Notes under the pieces: model-generated
Database searches by the model: none
What the model was told of the DNA's origin: nothing
Seen by the model: only the letters and a program-made list of their open reading frames with translations
Source of the DNA: Chryseobacterium gleum
GTDB taxonomy: Bacteria > Bacteroidota > Bacteroidia > Flavobacteriales_D > Crocinitomicaceae
Direction of reading: 5' to 3'
DNA: 5,024 bases
Assembly (NCBI GenBank): GCA_943326315.2
Contig: CALPSU020000200.1
Location: 1 to 5,024, forward strand
Made by a program: the position numbers and the translations under genes
Shown: piece by piece, positions 1 to 5,024 of the stretch
How positions within the stretch are numbered: position 1 is the stretch's first letter
How the letters are laid out: each line of letters begins with the position of its first letter

Positions 1-590
1 AAATCTTTCGCGTTATATCCCCAACTATTCGGCAATATCGCTTCAGTCGCAAAATTACTCCCACTTAAGATATATTTAATGTTATACTTGTCGCATAATC
101 GATATGTTGCAGCTAAAAAAGCATGATCTGAAGGTGTTTCAGCATTCGCTACTGAAGATTTCAAAAAAGATAATTGTAAATCTTTAAATTCATCCCAATC
201 TACTACCCAAGTTTGAAAATCAAAATCTAATTTTTTGACGATATTTTCAACATTTTTTACTGCTAATTCAGAATTCCAACCGTTATCAAAATGAAAAGCT
301 AAAACTCTTAATCCTAATTGTTTTGAAAGATAAGCAACATAAGTACTGTCAACACCTCCGCTAACCCCTACCATACAATCATAGTCACTGTTTATTCCAT
401 CAGCCTTTATTTTAGCAACTAATTTTTCTAGCTCTAAATCGGTCTTCTTACCTTTATAAGAATAAAAAATATCCTCTTCAAAATATTCTATACAATGATT
501 GCAAAATCCTTTATCATTAAATACTATTTCACGATCAGATGTATCCATAATACATCTAACACATTGCTGATATTCTTTATCAATTTCCAA
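1..590 (-). CDS. N-acetyl sugar amidotransferase, WbpG/WbuX family (3' end outside window)
   Basis: This is the N-terminal 196 residues of a PP-loop amidotransferase; the family is about 370 residues long, so roughly half is visible. Members transfer an amide nitrogen to an N-acetyl group of an activated sugar, giving an acetamidino group, as WbpG does in Pseudomonas O-antigen synthesis. Ammonia comes from a HisH/HisF-like pair. Two cysteine pairs are visible (C10-V-R-C13 and C30-N-H-C33), probably metal-binding, then the ATP-binding PP-loop SGGVDS at residues 77-82, followed by AFHFDNGWNS (98-107). The start is TTG at 590: an in-frame stop lies at 620-618, no ATG or GTG lies between, an AGGGG Shine-Dalgarno-like element sits just upstream, and the next in-frame ATG (residue 15) would lose the first cysteine pair. 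It begins 17 nt after the glycosyltransferase stop, so it is probably co-transcribed. PseA/LegG-type nonulosonate amidotransferases share the fold, so the exact sugar is unknown. Cytoplasmic. Confidence 0.9.
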   Translation of the reverse strand, partial: MEIDKEYQQCVRCIMDTSDREIVFNDKGFCNHCIEYFEEDIFYSYKGKKTDLELEKLVAKIKADGINSDYDCMVGVSGGVDSTYVAYLSKQLGLRVLAFHFDNGWNSELAVKNVENIVKKLDFDFQTWVVDWDEFKDLQLSFLKSSVANAETPSDHAFLAATYRLCDKYNIKYILSGSNFATEAILPNSWGYNAKD

Positions 591-594
591 TTTA

Positions 595-599
595 CCCCT
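595..599 (-). promoter_or_regulatory. Ribosome binding site deciding the TTG start
   Basis: AGGGG on the minus strand lies 4 nt before TTG at 590. It is the clearest Shine-Dalgarno-like element in the window and supports the non-ATG start of the amidotransferase. The spacing is a little short, so the assignment is probable rather than certain. Confidence 0.6.
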
Positions 600-607
600 A
601 ATTTTAA

Positions 608-1750
608 TTAAACTACTCTATTATAAATATCTAACAATTTACTTGTTATGATATTTTCAGAAAAATTATCAATAACAAAGTTTCTTATATTTTCAGAATT
701 ATACTTTGCAAAGTTAATATAAACTTTTTTCATACCTAAAAAAATCGAAGCTGAATTAATTTCAGTTAATTCTCCTAATTCATCATTCAAAATAATTGAG
801 CTTGGTCCCCCAGAATAAGTTGACACAACAGGTATTCCACAGCTTAAAGCCTCAATTAATACCACCCCAAAAGTTTCATTAAAACTTGTTAAAACAAAAA
901 CATTTGAGACTCTATACCAATATAAAATTTCATCTCTTGTTAAATAACCTAAAAAACGCACCTTATTTATAATATTCAATGAGGTCGCTAATTCTATCAA
1001 TTCATCTATCATATCACCCATGCCAGCAATAATTAACTGGCTTTCAGATTGATATTTTAAAAATGAATCAAATGCTAAAATAAGATCTTTTTGATTTTTA
1101 TTTCTATTTAAATTGGCTGCATGAAAAAAAGTAAATTTTTTATCTTTAGAGATATTTATTATCGGGCTAAAAAAATCAGTATCAACAATATTTGGAACAT
1201 AAACAAATTCATTTAAAAATTGTTCACTTATTCTATCCCTTAAATTAATACTTACCGCAATATTAATTGATGAATATTCTAAAATACGATTTATTAACAG
1301 AAAGTGTTTATGGGGTACTAAACCAGTTAAAAAATTAGACGAATGCTCTGTAAAGACAAAAGGAATATTATATAAGCGCTTTATTTCAATTGCTAACAAA
1401 CCTGCTTGATAACAATGTACATGAATAACATTAGGTATTCCATGTGTTTTAATATAATTTACAAATAATTTTATTCCTTTATTTTTAGCTTTATAAATAG
1501 AATAATTAGAAAATTTTGGTGGATTTAGATATCTAAAAACATATGTATTAACCCCTTTTTCATTAAAATAATCACTACCAAGACTTAGTTTTTTCTTTTT
1601 AATAAAATCTTTAATCGAGATCGGACTAATGCTAATTAATCCAACTTTTTCAATTTTTTTAGCTAATGCTTCAGCTTGATCTCTTGTGAAAATTCCATCT
1701 AATGGTTGATAAATAGATGGATATCCATTTCCTAATATTAATACATGCAT
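608..1750 (-). CDS. Glycosyltransferase, GT4 family (GT-B fold)
   Basis: A complete 380-residue protein of normal GT4 length. It probably adds one sugar to a lipid-linked repeat unit at the cytoplasmic face, using a nucleotide-sugar donor. The N-terminal acceptor domain opens with MHVLILGNGYPS, followed by the GIFTRDQAEALA segment (19-30) typical of the family, then HVHCYQAGLLA (110-120) and TEHSS (134-138). VPNIVDTDFF (185-194) marks the linker to the donor domain. K218, in the ANLNRNKNQKD stretch, matches the conserved phosphate-contacting lysine. The EX7E signature is E292 and E300, followed by ALSCGIPVVSTYSGG (301-315). The first-strand motif begins at residue 1, which supports this ATG. 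No Shine-Dalgarno is evident; the flippase stop is only 3 nt upstream, so translation is probably coupled. Retaining chemistry is expected from the family. Donor, acceptor and linkage cannot be deduced. Confidence 0.92.
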   Translation of the reverse strand: MHVLILGNGYPSIYQPLDGIFTRDQAEALAKKIEKVGLISISPISIKDFIKKKKLSLGSDYFNEKGVNTYVFRYLNPPKFSNYSIYKAKNKGIKLFVNYIKTHGIPNVIHVHCYQAGLLAIEIKRLYNIPFVFTEHSSNFLTGLVPHKHFLLINRILEYSSINIAVSINLRDRISEQFLNEFVYVPNIVDTDFFSPIINISKDKKFTFFHAANLNRNKNQKDLILAFDSFLKYQSESQLIIAGMGDMIDELIELATSLNIINKVRFLGYLTRDEILYWYRVSNVFVLTSFNETFGVVLIEALSCGIPVVSTYSGGPSSIILNDELGELTEINSASIFLGMKKVYINFAKYNSENIRNFVIDNFSENIITSKLLDIYNRVV

Positions 1751-1753
1751 GAA

Positions 1754-3031
1754 CTATAATTTTGATTCATCACAATTTTTTATTAAATAAATTGCAACTA
1801 AAATAATTATTACGTAAAATACAAATTTAGCAATAGTAAAACCCCATAAGGCAGATTCAAAAGTTGGACTTAAATAGTAAGCAAAATAAAAACCTACTAT
1901 TATCATTACCAAATGTAATAAATCATAAAGCAACATCAATTTTTGCTTTCCTATTCTCATATATATAAAAGATAATGAAGAAGATACAAACCAAATTGAA
2001 AGCCATAAACTCATAACTCTTGCAATATAAATAAGATCATCCCATTGTTCACCAAGTAATGATGTCACAAAGCTGGTAGGAATCAAATAAATAAAAAATA
2101 AAGGTAATAGAGAAAATAAAAATAAACGAAAAGCAAATTTTTTATAAATTAATAAAAGCTCACTCTTCGAGTTTATTTCTGCAATTTTCGAAAAAAAAAC
2201 TTGCGAAAATGAAATAGAAATAAGGCTATATGATGCTGATATATATATCATAGAAACTCCCATAACACCAACTATATCTTTACCGAAATAATGCAAAAAT
2301 AAATTAATATATAATAGATTTATTACACTCCCAATAAAAACACTTGGAGTTGTGTATCTAATAAAATTTTTATTTTCAATAATTAGTTTTTTAGATTGAC
2401 TCTTATTAATTAATCTAAGGTATTTTTTATCAGAAGTCATAAATTTAATTACTAAATACAATGATCCAAAAAAATAACCTAAAACTCTACCAACAACTAA
2501 ACCATTGTAATTAAATTTAATTAATCCTAAAGCTATTTTTGAACATTCTGCCGCTGAAGTTTGAGAAACTTTTGAAATAGAAATTATACTAAATCTTTTT
2601 TTTCTATTAAACCAATATGTAAGTGAATCATAAAAAGCAACAAATAATATATAAATTGGAATTAATAATAATAAATTTTCAATTTTAGGCTCATTAAAAA
2701 AAAGAGCTATTTTATGTTTAAATAATAAAATAATTAATAAGGACAACAAAGCCATTAAAAATGAAACAGTTAAAGCTCCATATAATAAATTAATTGCTTG
2801 TCGCATTGTTTTTTGTAAAACAATGCCATATTCTAATTTTAAACAAGCAATATTAGAGAAAATTTCACCAAAAGAAATAAAAACGACTAAAATACCGAAA
2901 TCGCTAGGTGAATAGTAAAACTTTTGTAAAAATGGTAAAACTAAAAAAGGAATCGTTTGAGCTAATAGAGTCCCGGAAAATAAAATCAATACATTCTTGT
3001 AAAAATCAGACTTTATTATCTTAACTAACAT
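1754..3031 (-). CDS. wzx: Wzx-like oligosaccharide flippase (MOP/PST superfamily)
   Basis: A 425-residue integral membrane protein with about twelve hydrophobic segments by eye (roughly 13-37, 43-63, 80-104, 118-138, 147-170, 175-195, 226-248, 253-276, 298-321, 333-356, 364-387 and 393-417). Both length and topology are usual for Wzx. The N-terminal GTLLAQTIPFLVLPFLQKFY (20-39) followed by SPSDFGI is typical of polysaccharide exporters in the MOP superfamily. LLGEQWDDLIYIARVMSLW (325-343) matches the late GExW..a..yarilapw region of this group. It should move undecaprenyl-pyrophosphate-linked repeat units from the cytoplasmic to the periplasmic leaflet of the inner membrane. Its ATG overlaps the end of the polymerase gene by 7 nt with no strong Shine-Dalgarno, suggesting translational coupling. 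A T9 run lies in the gene at 2191-2199. The symbol is functional, not orthology-based, since Wzx sequences diverge by serotype. Confidence 0.87.
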   Translation of the reverse strand: MLVKIIKSDFYKNVLILFSGTLLAQTIPFLVLPFLQKFYYSPSDFGILVVFISFGEIFSNIACLKLEYGIVLQKTMRQAINLLYGALTVSFLMALLSLLIILLFKHKIALFFNEPKIENLLLLIPIYILFVAFYDSLTYWFNRKKRFSIISISKVSQTSAAECSKIALGLIKFNYNGLVVGRVLGYFFGSLYLVIKFMTSDKKYLRLINKSQSKKLIIENKNFIRYTTPSVFIGSVINLLYINLFLHYFGKDIVGVMGVSMIYISASYSLISISFSQVFFSKIAEINSKSELLLIYKKFAFRLFLFSLLPLFFIYLIPTSFVTSLLGEQWDDLIYIARVMSLWLSIWFVSSSLSFIYMRIGKQKLMLLYDLLHLVMIIVGFYFAYYLSPTFESALWGFTIAKFVFYVIIILVAIYLIKNCDESKL

Positions 3032-4392
3032 TTATTTTCATTTTTAAGTAAACGGTTACTAAAAATAATAATTAAAGAAAACATAAACCAATTTATAGGT
3101 AAAGATAAAAAACTTGAATTTGCATTACTCATAATTACAAAACAGACCATTAGAAGCAAAACAAAATAATATTCCCCTTTTATTTTTTTTGAAATTATTT
3201 TTTTTATAACAAAATAACTTATGTAGAAAAATATTGATACATATAAAAGTGTTATTATCAAACCATATTGAGACAATACTTCAATAAAATAATTATGTGG
3301 ATTTGATATTCCTAATACTGGAAATTTAACATTGCCTTTCATAACATTAGATTGAAAACCACCTGCTCCAACTCCCATTAAAAAACTTGATTTAAAATAA
3401 TTTAACCCATTTAACATTAAATTTTTCCGAATACTTATACTTGAAGAATCGAAAACAACTTCAGAAGTATTAGTAATAGAACTAACTTTAGAAGAAGCAC
3501 TATTGAAATTCGTAGAATTAGTATTAGTCGAAGTGTCAGAAATTACAACTGAGGATTTAGGAATTTCATTTAATAATTTAATTCCAACAAATTTATGATT
3601 TAACAAGCTTATGGACATTATTAAAATTACTACTAAAAAACCGATAGAGTTATTTAATAAATAATTCTTTTTACACCTCAAAAATTCAAAAATTAAATAG
3701 ATGAAGAAAGAAAAATAAATAAAAACAACACCTAATCTAGTTTCAATTTGAAATAATAAAAAAACACTTGAAACAATTAACAAAGTATTTAAAAAAATAT
3801 TAATTCTTTTAAAATTAAAATACATCAATATGCAAATAGATAGACATAAATAAATTGCAAAATGGTTAGGATTATCAAAAGTAAATATTGGCATATAATG
3901 ATTTTGGTATGCCTCAGATAATTCCTTTAATTCATTTGAAAATGATGAAATAAAATGCTTAGCAGTTTCAATTTCCCAAAAAGAAAAAATAGTACAAAAT
4001 ATTAAAGAAAAAACCCAAGAATAATAGAAGTTACTGATAATTCTATTTGAATTAAATATTTTATATGTAAATAAAAATATCATTATACCTATAAATATAT
4101 ATACAATATCATGAATTCCTAAATGTATGTCAGGTGCCCATATTAAAGAAATAATTGCATAAGTTAACCAAAGCAATAAAAAATAAAAAACTTTTTTTAT
4201 GAATTTTGACTCAAATAAAAATAAAGTTTTAGTAAAAAAAAAATATATTCCGCCTAAAACTAGAACTATTCTAAAGGCATAAATATGAATCCCGAAAAAA
4301 TGAAAACCAAACATATACGTACCCCCAAATAAGGTTATTATGAAAGAATAAACCAATATTTTCATTACACTTAGAGAATTGAAAAAAATCAT
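3025..4392 (-). CDS. wzy: Wzy-like polysaccharide polymerase / O-antigen ligase-family protein
   Basis: A 455-residue polytopic membrane protein with about 11-12 hydrophobic segments. Family landmarks are FDNPNHFAIYL (172-182); ETRLGVVFIYFS (217-228) with the conserved Arg at 219; R322; GVGAGGFQ (340-347); and PHNYFIEVLSQYGLI (365-379), with H366 as the likely functional histidine of the Wzy_C domain. Next to wzx it most likely polymerises repeat units at the periplasmic face. A WaaL-type ligase has the same fold and cannot be excluded; the FDNPN region also resembles TuaE-type polymerases. The loop before GVGAGG carries a Ser/Thr/Asn-rich stretch (about 279-319), predicted periplasmic. A T10 run covers codons 50-53. 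Start is uncertain: ATG at 4392 has no Shine-Dalgarno, whereas ATG at 4365 (residue 10, MKILVYSF) has a weak TAAG upstream and would suit a promoter ending at 4401. Very low G+C. Confidence 0.85.
   Translation of the reverse strand: MIFFNSLSVMKILVYSFIITLFGGTYMFGFHFFGIHIYAFRIVLVLGGIYFFFTKTLFLFESKFIKKVFYFLLLWLTYAIISLIWAPDIHLGIHDIVYIFIGIMIFLFTYKIFNSNRIISNFYYSWVFSLIFCTIFSFWEIETAKHFISSFSNELKELSEAYQNHYMPIFTFDNPNHFAIYLCLSICILMYFNFKRINIFLNTLLIVSSVFLLFQIETRLGVVFIYFSFFIYLIFEFLRCKKNYLLNNSIGFLVVILIMSISLLNHKFVGIKLLNEIPKSSVVISDTSTNTNSTNFNSASSKVSSITNTSEVVFDSSSISIRKNLMLNGLNYFKSSFLMGVGAGGFQSNVMKGNVKFPVLGISNPHNYFIEVLSQYGLIITLLYVSIFFYISYFVIKKIISKKIKGEYYFVLLLMVCFVIMSNANSSFLSLPINWFMFSLIIIFSNRLLKNENKC
4234..4243 (-). 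repeat. T10 homopolymer tract inside wzy
   Basis: Ten consecutive T on the coding strand span the end of Tyr50 and Phe51-Phe53. It is the longest single-base run I saw in the window. Losing one T leads to a TAA at 4199-4197, and gaining one T gives Tyr-stop directly after the run, so either slip truncates the protein near residue 55-65. Such tracts can act as slipped-strand switches, but in DNA this AT-rich a run of ten may also be chance. Confidence 0.6.
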
Positions 4393-4400
4393 ACATTTAA

Positions 4401-4406
4401 ATTATA
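4401..4406 (-). promoter_or_regulatory. Possible sigma70-type -10 element ahead of wzy
   Basis: A perfect TATAAT lies on the minus strand between the terminator hairpin and wzy. The best upstream -35 candidate is TTGAAG (4431-4426), with a long 19-nt spacer and overlapping the hairpin. Transcription would begin around 4393-4395, leaving almost no leader for ATG 4392 but about 28-30 nt for ATG 4365. Evidence is weak because TATAAT arises easily in such AT-rich sequence. Confidence 0.33.
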
Positions 4407-4419
4407 ATGTGTATATCTT

Positions 4420-4447
4420 AAAAACCTTCAAAATTATTAAGGTTTTT
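4420..4447 (-). terminator. Hairpin terminator after the unrecognised gene
   Basis: AAAAACCTT (4420-4428) pairs with AAGGTTTTT (4439-4447) around a 10-nt loop. This gives a nine-pair stem with two G-C pairs and T-rich sequence on the 3' arm, readable on either strand. It lies 45 nt after the stop of the right-edge gene and 28 nt before wzy, so it would end or attenuate transcription entering the wzy operon. The stem is AT-rich and therefore weak; attenuation rather than full stop is possible. Confidence 0.6.
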
Positions 4448-4492
4448 TAATAATTCTTTTATTAATTAACAATGCTAAATTTAGAAAAAAAA

Positions 4493-5024
4493 TCAATTAC
4501 TAAACACATTTGTTTTTCTTGATAAAAATATTTCAATCGCATTTTTTGTAATCTGACATATCTGTTTATTCCAATTTTTTTTCATACACCATTGATTATT
4601 ATTCACATTAAAAATCAAACCTGATGTCCTCTTTTTTTGAAAAACCATTAAAGGGCTATATCTATTTTTATTCGCATAATAAGTTCTATCATAAGCAATT
4701 AATTGTGCTCTATAAAACCCTAAATAATTAATATCAAGATTAGGGAAACCTTTTTTATTAAAACCTGTAATTGGAACCCCATCAAGTTCAGCTCCACTTT
4801 CATATTCAAAGGGAATAAATCCATCAAAATAGTTTACACCAATTAAAAAAGGTGATTTTGAGTTGATTACTTTATATCCGTTATAACCATTATAGGGTGA
4901 TCCTGAAAAATAACCACCATAACCTCCATGATCAAAATCCGAACCAATACTTTTAATAACAGAATAGTTTAAAATAGGTTTTACCCAAGCTGTTGTACAT
5001 AAAGTTGGATCATTCTCAACAATT
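4493..5024 (-). CDS. Unrecognised protein, C-terminal 176 residues (5' end outside window)
   Basis: An open frame enters from the right edge and ends with TGA at 4495-4493. It is open for all 176 visible codons, improbable by chance in AT-rich DNA, and its G+C (19 of 60 in one sampled line) is higher than that of wzy. I do not recognise the family. The visible part is soluble-looking, with no clear membrane segment. It has a Tyr/Gly-rich patch, GGYGGYFSGSPYNGYNGY (residues 33-50 counted from the edge), many aromatic residues, cysteines in TLCTTAW, QWCMKK and QICQIT, and a basic C-terminal region ending SRKTNVFSN. The composition would suit an extracellular or surface carbohydrate-related protein, but that is only a guess. 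A hairpin terminator follows it, so it may belong to a different transcript from wzy. The start, any signal peptide and the N-terminal domains are not visible. Confidence 0.75.
   Translation of the reverse strand, partial: IVENDPTLCTTAWVKPILNYSVIKSIGSDFDHGGYGGYFSGSPYNGYNGYKVINSKSPFLIGVNYFDGFIPFEYESGAELDGVPITGFNKKGFPNLDINYLGFYRAQLIAYDRTYYANKNRYSPLMVFQKKRTSGLIFNVNNNQWCMKKNWNKQICQITKNAIEIFLSRKTNVFSN

Noticed and set aside
3025..4392. Firm assignment as the lipid A-core ligase WaaL
   Set aside because: The Wzy_C fold is shared, but its place directly before wzx in a repeat-unit operon favours the polymerase. Sequence alone does not settle it.
4394..4396. ATG at 4396 as a start for wzy
   Set aside because: It is out of frame with the polymerase (four bases from the ATG at 4392) and does not read into the conserved motifs.
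4420..4450. Inverted repeat as a recombination or protein-binding site
   Set aside because: The stem runs into T-rich sequence directly after a stop codon, so a terminator explains it more simply.
4393..4492. A small RNA or small gene in the 100-nt gap
   Set aside because: The gap is explained by a terminator hairpin and a possible promoter. No convincing small ORF with a ribosome binding site was seen, and the hairpin is too simple and AT-rich to call an RNA gene.
1..5024. A new defence system, CRISPR array or mobile element
   Set aside because: I saw no direct-repeat array, transposase, integrase, terminal inverted repeats, nuclease or toxin motif. All recognised genes fit standard surface-polysaccharide synthesis.
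1..5024. Genes on the plus strand
   Set aside because: The minus strand is filled with well-supported genes. I found no plus-strand frame with a recognisable motif or plausible start.
4493..5024. Assigning the right-edge protein to a glycoside hydrolase, adhesin or acyltransferase family
   Set aside because: Only Tyr/Gly richness suggests this. No catalytic motif could be identified and the N-terminal part is missing.

Overview
All recognisable genes in this window lie on the minus strand. They form part of a cell-surface polysaccharide (O-antigen or capsule) biosynthesis locus of the Wzx/Wzy-dependent type. In transcription order, from high to low coordinates, they are: the 3' end of an unrecognised gene (5024 to 4493); a short intergenic gap with a hairpin terminator and a possible promoter; a Wzy-like polymerase or O-antigen ligase-family membrane protein (4392 to 3025); a Wzx-like flippase (3031 to 1754); a GT4-family glycosyltransferase (1750 to 608); and the 5' part of a WbpG/WbuX-type N-acetyl sugar amidotransferase (590 to 1, running off the window).

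The last four genes are packed tightly: a 7-nt overlap, a 3-nt gap and a 17-nt gap. They are very probably one operon. Together they account for assembly of a repeat unit on the cytoplasmic face (GT4), chemical tailoring of a sugar (amidotransferase making an acetamidino group), export of the lipid-linked unit (Wzx) and polymerisation in the periplasm or outside (Wzy). Homologues of the amidotransferase usually work with HisH- and HisF-like partners, so those genes are expected beyond position 1. They cannot be seen here.

The DNA is strongly AT-rich. Composition is uneven: sampled lines of the amidotransferase and the unrecognised gene have about 28-40% G+C, and sampled lines of wzy about 12-17%. 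Very low G+C is usual for serotype-specific wzx and wzy genes. The organism cannot be fixed from this window. A Gram-negative bacterium with a variable surface-polysaccharide locus is the best reading, and a low-GC gammaproteobacterium is one possibility.

I found no RNA gene, CRISPR array, mobile element or clear novel system. The points most worth a second look are a T10 homopolymer early in wzy where a one-base slip in either direction gives a nearby stop, a Ser/Thr/Asn-rich predicted external loop in the same protein, and the unrecognised Tyr/Gly-rich protein at the right edge.
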